Assembly: GCA_020832965.1 (NCBI GenBank)
Contig: JAJHRM010000005.1
Span: 1 to 54,579, forward strand
Direction: 5' to 3'
Length of the DNA stretch: 54,579 nucleotides
From: Thermofilum sp.
GTDB lineage: Archaea > Thermoproteota > Thermoprotei > Thermofilales > Thermofilaceae
Positions within the stretch are counted from its first letter, which is position 1, and the number at the start of each line of letters is the position of its first letter. Position numbers and translations under genes: made by a program. Shown here piece after piece: positions 41,068-48,999 of the stretch. The notes under the pieces are model-generated. The model saw only the letters and a program-made list of their open reading frames with translations. It searched no databases and was not told where the DNA came from.

Positions 41068-43518
41068 ATGTTAATTAAACCGCCTAGAAACCTATCGCTG
41101 AAAGTGTTCATGTCTCCTGGGGTAGACAAGCGTTCAGCGAGGGATTTCGAGAAGATGAGTGTCCAAGAGGTTTATGCTGCCCTCTCTTCGTCTGAAAAGG
41201 GGCTATCATCTGAAGAGGTTTCTAGTAGGCTTAAGAAATACGGGTTTAATGAGGTGCCTAGAAAGAAGAAGAACCCTCTTGTTGATTATTTGAGGCGTTT
41301 CTGGGGACCTTTACCATGGCTAATGGAGATAACGATCATTACTTCAGTTACCGCCGGGAAGATTCTGGAAGCTGAGATCATTGCCTTCCTCCTTGTTCTA
41401 AACGCGACCATTGGCTTTCTACATTCGAGATCCTCGGAGAGGGCTGTCGAGTTGCTTAAGAAGAAGCTGTCTGTTAGGGTTAGTGCTTTGAGGGATGGGG
41501 AGTGGAGAGAGGTTGATGCGAGGGAGCTAGTGCCGGGCGACATCATATTCTTAAGGCTTGGAAGCATTGTGCCGGCGGATGCTAAGATTATTAGTGGTAA
41601 CCTTCTTGTTGATCAATCTGCTCTGACGGGGGAATCATTACCAGTAGAGGTGGGTCCCGGCGGCATCATCTTCTCCGGCTCTATAGCGAAGAGGGGGGAA
41701 GCTAGGTGCATAGTTGTAGCAACTGGTACAAGGACGTACTTCGGTAAAACAATTGAGCTTGTAAGAGAGGCCAAGACCACGTCAATGCAGGAAGAGGCGG
41801 TCCTCAAGATTACGCGTTACATGCTTTACGCCGGGCTAGCGGCTCTCGCAATCTCGGTCCCCGTAGCTTTGATGGAGAAGTGGAGTCTTTTGTCCCTAAT
41901 AAATCTGGCCGTGGTTTTCCTGATGTCGAGCGTCCCCGTCGCTTTACCGGCCGTATTAACGATCATGCAGGCTTATGGATCCATGGAGCTTTCGAGGAAA
42001 AACGTGCTGGTAACTAGGCTGAGCGCAGTTGAAGATATTGGCGCAGTGAATGTTGCTTGCCTCGACAAGACGGGAACAATAACACTTAACCAGTTAAAAG
42101 TTGTGGGGGTTAAAGGTTACGGCTTCTCGGAGAAAGAGGTGGTTCTCTTCGCGGTTTTAGCCTCTAGGGAGGAAGCCCATGACCCATTAAACGATGCAAT
42201 TGTAATGCATGGTAAGGAGATCGGCGTCTCTCGGAGCCAGTGCAAAGAGCTGAGCTTTACACCTTTTGAGCCCTCATTGAAGAGGTCGGAGTGTGTTGCA
42301 ATCTGCGGCAACGAGAAGATTAGAGCTCTCCTCGGCGAGCCAAAAACGATACTATCTCTATGTACAAACTCTGCCACGCTCGAAAAGGTTGTGCTTTCAG
42401 ACATTGATGAAGCTTCAAAGAGGGGGGCGCGCACACTTGCAGTGGCTGTGCAGAGGGGTGATTCGCCTGAAATCACCTTTGCAGGGCTGATCCACCTGAT
42501 GGACCCTCCTCGTCCAGACGCAAAGGAAATGATTCTCAGACTTCGGGAAAACAATGTTCGTCCAATCATGCTTACAGGTGATAACGTCTCGATTGCGAGA
42601 GAGGTAGCGCGAAGTGTTTCCATAGGGGAAAGGATATTCTCAGTGCGCGAAATCGAATCTATGGGTATGAAACTTGAGGATGTTGTAGAAAATGCTGATG
42701 GCTTAGCTGAGGTGTACCCCGAAGACAAGTTCTACGTTGTGAAAGCCCTGCAAGCCAGAAACTACAGAGTAGCGATGACGGGTGACGGGGTAAATGACGC
42801 TCCTGCACTCAGCCAAGCTGAGGCTGGGATAGCCGTCAAGCGGGCTACAGATGCAGCTAAGGCTGCTGCAAGCCTTGTATTACTCGAGGACGGCTTACCA
42901 GTAATTGTTGATGCAATAATTGTTGGAAGAATTCTTCACCAACGGGCCCTAACCTGGGTTATAAATAAGATCACTAAGACCTTACAGACTATCCTGGTAG
43001 TTCTTGTTGGGATGATATGGCTGAGGAAAATGTCTATTACGCCTTTAGGGATGGCTGTACTTCTCTTGGCAAACGACTTCTTGACAATAAGCATCTCGAC
43101 GGATAATGCCAAGCCATCCAAAAAGCCAGCTTCCTGGAATGTTAAAAGCATTCTGAAGCTGTCGCTTCCACTATCCATTGCGATGGCGATACCTCCTGTT
43201 CTTGTCCTTCACTTCGCAGCATCCATCTTAAAGCTGACGTGGAGCGCCACTACTTCAGCTGTACTCTTATCGCTAATCTACTCCAGCCAAGTTAGACTAC
43301 TCATGGTTAGGGAGAGGGATTGGTTTTGGTCCTCAAAGCCCGGGAGAGAGCTGGCAATCACGGTAGCTGGTACACTAGTTGTCTTCACCGTGCTGGCTAT
43401 CAGCGGAATAATCTTTAGTGGGCTAAATCCGATGCTTATATCTCTTGTCTTCCTCGCTTCACTGATACCTTTATCCTTTGAGCCTCTAAAAGTATACCTC
43501 GCCAGGAAGCACTTTTAA
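41068..43518 (+). CDS. Plasma-membrane H+-ATPase-type P-type ATPase (P3A)
   Basis: 816 residues. Motifs: TGES (187-190), PVALPAV in helix M4 (290-296), DKTGT with the phosphorylated D333, DPPRPDAKEMI, MLTGDNVSIAREVA and MTGDGVNDAPALSQAEAGIA. Length, N-terminal region (GLSSEEVSSRLKKYGFNEVP) and the short C-terminus fit the proton-efflux P3A subfamily known in archaea. It would pump H+ out using ATP. Alternative starts at 41110 and 41155 exist. It is divergent from tupA with only 55 bp between, so the promoters abut. Confidence 0.88.
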   Translation: MLIKPPRNLSLKVFMSPGVDKRSARDFEKMSVQEVYAALSSSEKGLSSEEVSSRLKKYGFNEVPRKKKNPLVDYLRRFWGPLPWLMEITIITSVTAGKILEAEIIAFLLVLNATIGFLHSRSSERAVELLKKKLSVRVSALRDGEWREVDARELVPGDIIFLRLGSIVPADAKIISGNLLVDQSALTGESLPVEVGPGGIIFSGSIAKRGEARCIVVATGTRTYFGKTIELVREAKTTSMQEEAVLKITRYMLYAGLAALAISVPVALMEKWSLLSLINLAVVFLMSSVPVALPAVLTIMQAYGSMELSRKNVLVTRLSAVEDIGAVNVACLDKTGTITLNQLKVVGVKGYGFSEKEVVLFAVLASREEAHDPLNDAIVMHGKEIGVSRSQCKELSFTPFEPSLKRSECVAICGNEKIRALLGEPKTILSLCTNSATLEKVVLSDIDEASKRGARTLAVAVQRGDSPEITFAGLIHLMDPPRPDAKEMILRLRENNVRPIMLTGDNVSIAREVARSVSIGERIFSVREIESMGMKLEDVVENADGLAEVYPEDKFYVVKALQARNYRVAMTGDGVNDAPALSQAEAGIAVKRATDAAKAAASLVLLEDGLPVIVDAIIVGRILHQRALTWVINKITKTLQTILVVLVGMIWLRKMSITPLGMAVLLLANDFLTISISTDNAKPSKKPASWNVKSILKLSLPLSIAMAIPPVLVLHFAASILKLTWSATTSAVLLSLIYSSQVRLLMVRERDWFWSSKPGRELAITVAGTLVVFTVLAISGIIFSGLNPMLISLVFLASLIPLSFEPLKVYLARKHF

Positions 43519-43636
43519 TTAATTTTAAACCATAGAATAGTAACGAAAATAATTTTAAAAAGATAAGAAATAGATATAAAAATTTGCCAGCAATTTCTTA
43601 ATTAATCTGAGCTTCTTCTTATTAGCTCGAAGAAAC

Positions 43637-43924
43637 ATGGTTATTTATGTCGTAAAAAGGGATGGAAGAAAAGAGGAATTTGCACCCGAGAAAATTGTAG
43701 TGAGCTGCCTCAAGGCTGGAGCCCCTTTGGACGTTGCAAGGAAGATAGCGAAGATTGTTGAGGGTGACCTATTAAGAAGAAAGGTCTCGGAGATTCCTAC
43801 GAGGGATCTAATGCGGGAGGTGCTGGGCCTTCTCAAGGAGGAGAATGAGGAGTGGTACAAGAACTGGATATTATTTGACAGAGCTGTTAAGAGACGTCTT
43901 ACGGAGAAGGAAGTTTCAGGGTAA
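43637..43924 (+). CDS. Stand-alone ATP-cone domain protein
   Basis: 95 residues: IYVVKRDGRKEEFAPEKIVV, SCLKAGAPLDVARKIAKIVE and PTRDLMREVLGLLKEENEEW is a complete ATP-cone, the nucleotide-sensing domain of ribonucleotide reductases and NrdR. The NrdR zinc ribbon is absent and nothing follows the domain. AGATATAAAAATTTG about 60 nt upstream is the likely TATA region. It might sense dATP/ATP for a partner protein encoded elsewhere. Confidence 0.85.
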   Translation: MVIYVVKRDGRKEEFAPEKIVVSCLKAGAPLDVARKIAKIVEGDLLRRKVSEIPTRDLMREVLGLLKEENEEWYKNWILFDRAVKRRLTEKEVSG

Positions 43925-43964
43925 GGCACTCGCTCCCTCATCCCCCGCTCCTCAGAGACACACT

Positions 43965-44059
43965 GGCCGTTAAGCCTGGCTTCGCAAGTCAGCCGTTGCC
44001 GGGATCCATCCTCTCCTCGACCCCTGCGCGTGGATCCCAGCGGATTGCAAGCGCGCGCT
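43965..44059 (-). repeat. TnpB 3'-end relic with GCGCGC palindrome
   Basis: On the minus strand GGATCCACGCGCAGGGGTCG, AGGAGAGGATGGATCCCGGC parallels the 15523 element (GGGACCGAGGAGGGGATGAAGC). It ends in AGCGCGCGCT (44050-44059). It explains most of the 280-bp gap between the ATP-cone gene and the QueT-like gene. The similarity is partial. Confidence 0.4.
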
Positions 44060-44204
44060 GCCTAATGGCGAGAGGGTCGAGAGCTTTGGGTTTAGAGGCG
44101 CGTCTCTCGGGGCGCATCACAACGAAAAGCTTTTTACCAACACCCTCAAAGTGAGAACCACAACCCCGAGAGGAGGCGGGGTAACAGGCGGCGCACACGC
44201 TGCT

Positions 44205-44726
44205 ATGCGTTCGCGCGATGTTTCACTCGCTGCGTTGATAGCTGCTCTCTACGCTGTGCTGGTGGTGGTTCTTCAGCCTATCTCTTTTCTAGCTTTCCAG
44301 GTGAGGGTTGCAGATGCGCTGCTCCCCCTTGCAATGGTTTACGGCTACCCGGTAGCTGTGGGGGTTAGTCTTGGCTGCTTTGTCGGTAATCTTCTCGCCG
44401 CTCCCTGGGGGAGCTTCTCGCTTGCAATGCTCGATGCCGCTTTCGGCTCAGCAGCAAACTTTGTTGCCTCAGTTGTCGCATGCGTGATCTCGAGGAGGGG
44501 AGGCGGGGTAATTCTTAGAATTACGGGTGCTGCAGCGGAAGCCCTAATCGTGTCATTGATCGTTGGAACGTACCTGAAGTACCTGGTAGAGTGGGCTACC
44601 GGCATCGCTCTCCCCCTCTCTGTAACAGTGCTGGGAGTCCTCGGAGGCTCGGTGGTCTCTGTGGTTCTTTTAGGGGTTCCGTTATCCATAGTTGTTGAAA
44701 AGAGTCTTTCCCCTCAGAGTAGCTAA
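44205..44726 (+). CDS. queT: QueT-like ECF transporter substrate-binding subunit
   Basis: 173 residues from the ATG at 44205 (a GTG at 44151 would add 18 residues). DVSLAALIAALYAVLVVVLQ, FQVRVADALLPLAMVYGYPV, GVSLGCFVGNLLAAPWGSFS and LDAAFGSAANFVASVVAC match the QueT/DUF988 family of ECF S components, whose members are linked to queuosine-precursor uptake. In archaea the ligand could be a related deazapurine for archaeosine; the ECF ATPase and T component are not in the window. Confidence 0.85.
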   Translation: MRSRDVSLAALIAALYAVLVVVLQPISFLAFQVRVADALLPLAMVYGYPVAVGVSLGCFVGNLLAAPWGSFSLAMLDAAFGSAANFVASVVACVISRRGGGVILRITGAAAEALIVSLIVGTYLKYLVEWATGIALPLSVTVLGVLGGSVVSVVLLGVPLSIVVEKSLSPQSS

Positions 44727-44746
44727 AAATCACTCAAATGCTAAAG

Positions 44747-44755
44747 CTTTATATT
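44747..44755 (+). promoter_or_regulatory. TATA box of the DUF4013 gene
   Basis: CTTTATATT lies 23-31 nt upstream of the GTG start at 44778, again implying a leaderless message. Confidence 0.5.
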
Positions 44756-44777
44756 CTAGGGTTATTCATGGTTAGTT

Positions 44778-45440
44778 GTGTGCGCCCAAAGATTTGACCC
44801 AGGAGTGGTGTTGTCGAGAAGCCTGGATTTCTCGATTAAGCTTACTAAGGACCTTGGGAACCTTTTGCTGCTTATTGTTCTAAGCATAATACCCATCGTG
44901 GACTTCATAGTCTTAGGCTACTTTGCTGAGGTTGTGTGGCGTAACCCTGGGGAGCCGCCGAAGCTGGATACATCAAGGCTGGGAGAATACTTTGTTGAGG
45001 GGCTGAAGGTGTTTCTCATAAGCCTCATCTACTTCATTATCCCCCTGGTTCTGCTAATTGTCGGCATCGTTATTAGTGGAGCCTATAGACCTGTTGGGAT
45101 GATTGGTGGAGGCTTCCTACTCTTTTGGACTGGGGGGCTTTTGATGGGACTGGGGTTCCTCTTATTGCTGGCCATCGCGTTTATTGCCTTACCCCTTCTA
45201 GGCATAATCATGAGGACAGGGGATGCCTCGAAGATACTCGCCTTCAAGGAGGCGTGGGACTTGATTCAAGCAGTGGGTCTGGGCAACTACTTAGTTATCC
45301 TGGTAGCTCTCATAGCCGTTAACGCCATTGCTAGCGCTCTGGGAAGCGTAATAGCTCTAATACTGGCGCCCTTCCTGATGGCTTTTAGTTTTAAGGCGTT
45401 AGCGCTCATGGTGGACTTGAGGTACCCTGTGAGCCGCTAG
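44778..45440 (+). CDS. DUF4013 multi-pass membrane protein
   Basis: 220 residues from a GTG. The N-terminus (RSLDFSIKLTKDLGNLLLLI ... SIIPIVDFIVLGYFAEVV) and the region RNPGEPPKLDTSRLGEYFVE, then GLKVFLISLIYFIIPLVLLI are typical of DUF4013, a widespread archaeal integral membrane family of unknown function. Five to six membrane segments are visible. No operon partner. Confidence 0.82.
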   Translation: MCAQRFDPGVVLSRSLDFSIKLTKDLGNLLLLIVLSIIPIVDFIVLGYFAEVVWRNPGEPPKLDTSRLGEYFVEGLKVFLISLIYFIIPLVLLIVGIVISGAYRPVGMIGGGFLLFWTGGLLMGLGFLLLLAIAFIALPLLGIIMRTGDASKILAFKEAWDLIQAVGLGNYLVILVALIAVNAIASALGSVIALILAPFLMAFSFKALALMVDLRYPVSR

Positions 45441-45458
45441 CTCTCCCCATTTTTGGCC

Positions 45459-45596
45459 CTACTCCTCTGCTTTGAAGACCTCTTTTGGTAGGAACACTCT
45501 ATACAGCTCCTTTAAGAAATTTACGCGGAAATGCACGCGCTTCCTAATTCTGCTTGTAAGTTTCTTCAAGTCCACGTGGTGAATTTTTGATTTCAT
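45459..45596 (-). CDS. Possible 45-residue basic protein
   Basis: A short frame from the ATG at 45596 encodes MKSKIHHVDLKKLTSRIRKR then VHFRVNFLKELYRVFLPKEV before the stop at 45459. The composition is protein-like (basic, amphipathic) and it fills the gap between two plus-strand genes. A TATATCC motif is only 4 nt from the ATG, too close for a normal leaderless promoter. It could be a fragment of a larger lost gene. Confidence 0.3.
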   Translation of the reverse strand: MKSKIHHVDLKKLTSRIRKRVHFRVNFLKELYRVFLPKEVFKAEE

Positions 45597-45714
45597 GGAT
45601 ATAAGTATGATGGATCACTCGTCCATGTATCCCTTGGATGGGTCCCGCGTGCGGGGGAGAGCAAGTCTATCAGTAAGTTTTATTACGCGTCTGGCTTTTC
45701 CTTTCTGGGTTTGA

Positions 45715-46437
45715 ATGTCTAGCAGGCAGAAAATCATCGTGCATGCTGTCCCAATGGGGTGGCTTATAGGCTACTTTCGGATGCTCGCGCTCCTCGCTGT
45801 AGGTGTTCTTACGGCCTTCTCCAAAGACTCCTACTTCGCACCGCTATGCTACTTGGGCTTAGCTAGCCTCGTTTTTCGGGAGGTTACGAGAGCTGAAAAG
45901 CTGCTTGTAGCTATTTATTATTTAGCCCTCTTCCTGGCAGGCTATTTAGGGGTGAGTGACTCCTCCTGCTTGCCCGGTACAATTTTGATTCTGTTGTCCC
46001 TAGGGTGTATGGCTCTTTTGAGCGTTGAGGCTAATGGCACATCGTATGTTTTGAGCAGTGGCGAGCTTGTCGTGCATGGTTTATGTGTAGAAGACTTGTC
46101 CATAGGTAGCCGTAGGATAAGACTCGGCGGAGACATAATTGTTAGAGCAAAAGAGCCCTTCATTAGCAAGTTTTCAAGGGTTGGCTTCGAAGAGATCGAG
46201 ATAGTGACTCGCGAGGGGAGCTTTAAGTTGAGGGGGGTTCCTAGAGAGTCGAGGCTAAGCGATAAGATTAAGAGAGCGTCTTCAGCGAGCCGCGTGGTGG
46301 AAAGGGTTTCCCGAGACAGCTACGGGTCTACGCATCCCGAGATCCAGCCAGCGGAAGTAAGCAGGAGGGCTGGTGAAGCTAGATCCAGCGGCGTATACAG
46401 GGCTAGGGGAAACCTGATCGACGAGCTCCTTCCTTAG
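45715..46437 (+). CDS. Membrane protein preceding the BrxL-like ATPase
   Basis: 240 residues. Four hydrophobic segments in the first 105 residues (LIGYFRMLALLAVGVLTAFS, FAPLCYLGLASLVF, LLVAIYYLALFLAGYLGV, GTILILLSLGCMALLSV) are followed by a soluble beta-rich domain (GELVVHGLCVEDLSIGSRRI ... IEIVTREGSFKLRGVPRE) resembling a small PH-like barrel, and a disordered basic tail. No family is recognised. Only 9 bp separate it from the BrxL-like gene, so the two are almost certainly one operon. Confidence 0.6.
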   Translation: MSSRQKIIVHAVPMGWLIGYFRMLALLAVGVLTAFSKDSYFAPLCYLGLASLVFREVTRAEKLLVAIYYLALFLAGYLGVSDSSCLPGTILILLSLGCMALLSVEANGTSYVLSSGELVVHGLCVEDLSIGSRRIRLGGDIIVRAKEPFISKFSRVGFEEIEIVTREGSFKLRGVPRESRLSDKIKRASSASRVVERVSRDSYGSTHPEIQPAEVSRRAGEARSSGVYRARGNLIDELLP

Positions 46438-46446
46438 GGTTGCCAT

Positions 46447-47859
46447 ATGCAGAGTAGCTTGGATGCCAAGGTGAAAAGAGTTTTTAGCGCGGTTGCTATC
46501 AACAAGAAGATCTCTAATAACGCGTCCATCGCCAGGATTCCTAGATACATCTCCGAGTACCTTATCAATTACAAGTGCGGAGACAGGCAGGACGCCTCCT
46601 GCGTCTCCAGCCTGTCGAAATATATTGAGAGACTTTACCCGGAGCCTTCAGAGCGGGACCTCTTCCTGAGTAGGCTTAAAGAAGATGGGCGGCTCAAGCT
46701 CTTAGACGAGTTCAAGGTTAGGGTAGACTTGAAGAACAACGCCTACGTACTTGAAATACCTTCGCTGCAAATATTCGATGCGCACGTGAGAGACGAGATT
46801 GTAAAAGAAAATGAGCGCATGTTTTCAGGCTTGTGGGGCGTTGGGCTGCTTCACTATGCACCCGACGCTTTAAGGGACAGGAGGGGCATGACACCAATCA
46901 TTCTGGAGGACTTTAGGCCCTTCCAGGCATCTCACGTTGACGTAGACCTGTTTCGTGAGGGTCGCCGTAGCTTCTCACTGGATGAGTGGAGAGACCTGCT
47001 CTTGACGAGTATAGGGTTGAACCCCGAGGCATACTCCCCACTGCAGAAAACCCTCTTGCTGTCCAGGCTGATCCCAGCAATCGAGGCGAACGTTAACCTC
47101 CTGGAGCTTGGCCCCAGGGCGACTGGAAAGACTTTCCTCTACAGGAACACGGTAAACTACGCAAGGATATATGCTGGAGGCATGATTACGCCTGCTAGGC
47201 TTTTCTTTGATGCTAGGCTCTCTATCCCCGGGGACCTGGCTCTCCACGATATCATAGTTTTTGACGAGATCAGCAGGGTAAAGTTCTCAAACCCCGACGA
47301 GCTTGCCTCAAAGCTCAAGGACTACATGGTGGACGGCTTCTTTGAGCGTGGAGCCTTAAAGAGAGCGCACAGCACGTGCTCCCTAGTATTCGTTGGGAAC
47401 ATTGATGTTGAAAAAGCCGAAGACGTAGGAGCCGTTTTAGGCTATCTTCCCGGGTTCATGCGTGACTCCGCCTTCCTTGACAGGATTCATGGCTTTATCC
47501 CTGGCTGGCAGCTTCCAAAGATCATGAAGAGCTATGTTTCCCTAGCTTCCGGCTATGGCTTAGCATCCGACTACCTGGCTGAAGTGCTTCACAGGTTTAG
47601 GTCCGAGTCTGCTGATGGGATAGTGAGCGAGCACTTCGAATTCGCGGGAAACTACACGATTCGAGACGAGAGGGCAGTGAAGAAGCTGCTTTCAGGGATG
47701 ATCAAGCTCTTCTTCCCGAACTACGAGTTTGACGACAGAGAGCTAGCCGAGTTGGCCAGCGTGGCGGTTGACCTGAGGAACAGGGTTTGCAGGCTCCTCG
47801 CAGGCATTTCCCCCGAGGAGTTTCCCGAGAAGAGGCTGAGCATAAGAGTAAGGGGATAA
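46447..47859 (+). CDS. brxL: BrxL-type AAA+ ATPase, without other BREX genes
   Basis: 470 residues. LNPEAYSPLQKTLLLSRLIP, then Walker A ELGPRATGKTFLYRN (222-229), RLFFDARLSIPGDLALHDII, Walker B VFDEIS (271-276), LKDYMVDGFFERG, sensor SLVFVGNIDV (GNID 317-320) and DSAFLDRIHGFIPGWQLPKI (345 onward) are the core signature of BrxL proteins of BREX phage defence. The C-terminal Lon-protease-like domain of long BrxL is absent, as in the shorter members. BrxL is related to MCM-type DNA-binding AAA+ hexamers. No pglZ, brxC, pglX, brxA or brxB gene is in the window. Confidence 0.82.
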   Translation: MQSSLDAKVKRVFSAVAINKKISNNASIARIPRYISEYLINYKCGDRQDASCVSSLSKYIERLYPEPSERDLFLSRLKEDGRLKLLDEFKVRVDLKNNAYVLEIPSLQIFDAHVRDEIVKENERMFSGLWGVGLLHYAPDALRDRRGMTPIILEDFRPFQASHVDVDLFREGRRSFSLDEWRDLLLTSIGLNPEAYSPLQKTLLLSRLIPAIEANVNLLELGPRATGKTFLYRNTVNYARIYAGGMITPARLFFDARLSIPGDLALHDIIVFDEISRVKFSNPDELASKLKDYMVDGFFERGALKRAHSTCSLVFVGNIDVEKAEDVGAVLGYLPGFMRDSAFLDRIHGFIPGWQLPKIMKSYVSLASGYGLASDYLAEVLHRFRSESADGIVSEHFEFAGNYTIRDERAVKKLLSGMIKLFFPNYEFDDRELAELASVAVDLRNRVCRLLAGISPEEFPEKRLSIRVRG

Positions 47860-47884
47860 AAGTCATCAGTAAGGAGGGTAGTCA

Positions 47885-48198
47885 AGATGTATGTGAATCT
47901 CAAAGGCCTTTTTGGTTTCAAGGCGCGCTAAGGCATTCGTTTAGCCTCTCCCCATGTTTAGCTAAACTTTTCAGCCGCATTTTCCCGGGCATGGGAAGAG
48001 CTTGGCAAACATCAATGGCGCTGATTTTGTGGTAGGGGGAGCTAGCGCGCTAACCATAGTCTCAGAGTGTGGACTGAAGAGAGACCTGAAAGGCAGTGGC
48101 TTGCTGTGCCTCTAAGGTCGGTTTTGGTGAACAAGGCTAGAGCTGCGGCAATAGATCATGGAAGAAAAGGGATGAGGGTTAACTGTGTTGCCCTGGAG
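47885..48198 (+). pseudogene. Scrambled short-chain dehydrogenase relic
   Basis: Three pieces of an SDR are readable: DVYVNLKGLFGF (about 47885-47920, the 'VNLKGVF' segment), NINGADFVVGGASAL (about 48008-48052, the 'INGxxxxVDGG' C-terminus) and LVNKARAAAIDHGRKGMRVN with CVALEL (about 48124-48205, the helix after the catalytic Tyr-x-x-x-Lys). They are out of natural order and frames, so the locus has been rearranged. The perfect palindrome TAGCGCGCTA (48043-48052) lies at one junction. It fills the 339-bp gap after brxL. Confidence 0.5.
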
Positions 48199-48960
48199 TT
48201 ATGGACATGTGCGCTGTGTAAGCTGGGCAGCTCTGTCTTTGAACTCTGTGAAAAGGCAGAGGATGAGTTCGGAGACAGCCTCGAAGTATTCTCTTGCACT
48301 CGCCTCTTTGAATTCTACTTCTCCCTCTTCTTCCGAGTAGTTTATAATCGTACCAGGGGTTGGGAATGCTTTAACCCCGCTTGAGTAAGTGCATAAGGCA
48401 TTGGAGTCGTAGAGATTCTTCTTGACGAGGCCTGGATTAATTGCCAGCATCATTGCTGTTTCGTCCGTGGCGGCGTGTCCACCACTTTTACCCAGAATTC
48501 TCTGTGTTACGCCTCTTTCCCTCGCCAGGGTCCACCAGTCTACGACCATTACTGCCATCTTCAGGTTGAGCCACGCTCTCTTGGCGGCAGATTCTAGTGC
48601 CTGCGTGTTCCCCCCGTAACCGTTGAGGATCAAAGCGTACTTGAAGCCGTGAATCTTCATGCTTTCCAGGATTTCGTAGACCAGCTCCTCAAGAGTCTCC
48701 GGCTTTATCCTCACTGAGCCGAAGTAGCCGTGCAGGCTCGTTGTTACCCCGTAGTGTATGGGTGGTAGCAGTAGCGCTTTAAGCTTGCCCGCGACGTACT
48801 GCCCCATGGCTATTGGTATGTAGGAGTCTGTACCTAGTGGGAGATGCGTGCCGTGGGGTTCTATCGTTCCCACAGGTAAGATGATCGTGTCAATGCCCTC
48901 TTTGTGGACGATTTCTTCTAGCTCCCTGTACGGGTATTCTTCAAGCTTGTATGGTTGCAT
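48199..48960 (-). CDS. Creatininase-family amidohydrolase
   Basis: 253 residues from the ATG at 48960 (a TATA box at 48988-48997 supports this over the codon at 48987). ILPVGTIEPHGTHLPLGTDS gives the metal ligands (E34, H36, D45), LILNGYGGNTQALESAAKRA supplies the GxGGN motif, and SGGHAATDETAMMLAINPGL another metal segment. Archaeal members include FAPy deformylases of riboflavin/F420 synthesis; others cut creatinine-like amides. Here it is the last gene after an FbpABC-like importer, so it may process the imported compound. Confidence 0.82.
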   Translation of the reverse strand: MQPYKLEEYPYRELEEIVHKEGIDTIILPVGTIEPHGTHLPLGTDSYIPIAMGQYVAGKLKALLLPPIHYGVTTSLHGYFGSVRIKPETLEELVYEILESMKIHGFKYALILNGYGGNTQALESAAKRAWLNLKMAVMVVDWWTLARERGVTQRILGKSGGHAATDETAMMLAINPGLVKKNLYDSNALCTYSSGVKAFPTPGTIINYSEEEGEVEFKEASAREYFEAVSELILCLFTEFKDRAAQLTQRTCP

Positions 48961-48999
48961 TTGCCTCGTAGACGATTTCTTCCACAAAGTATTTAAGGG

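Noticed and set aside
45640..45665. Weak match (GGGTCCCGCGTGCGGGGGA) to the TnpB right-end region
   Set aside because: About 20 bp of GC-rich similarity only; not enough to call another element copy.
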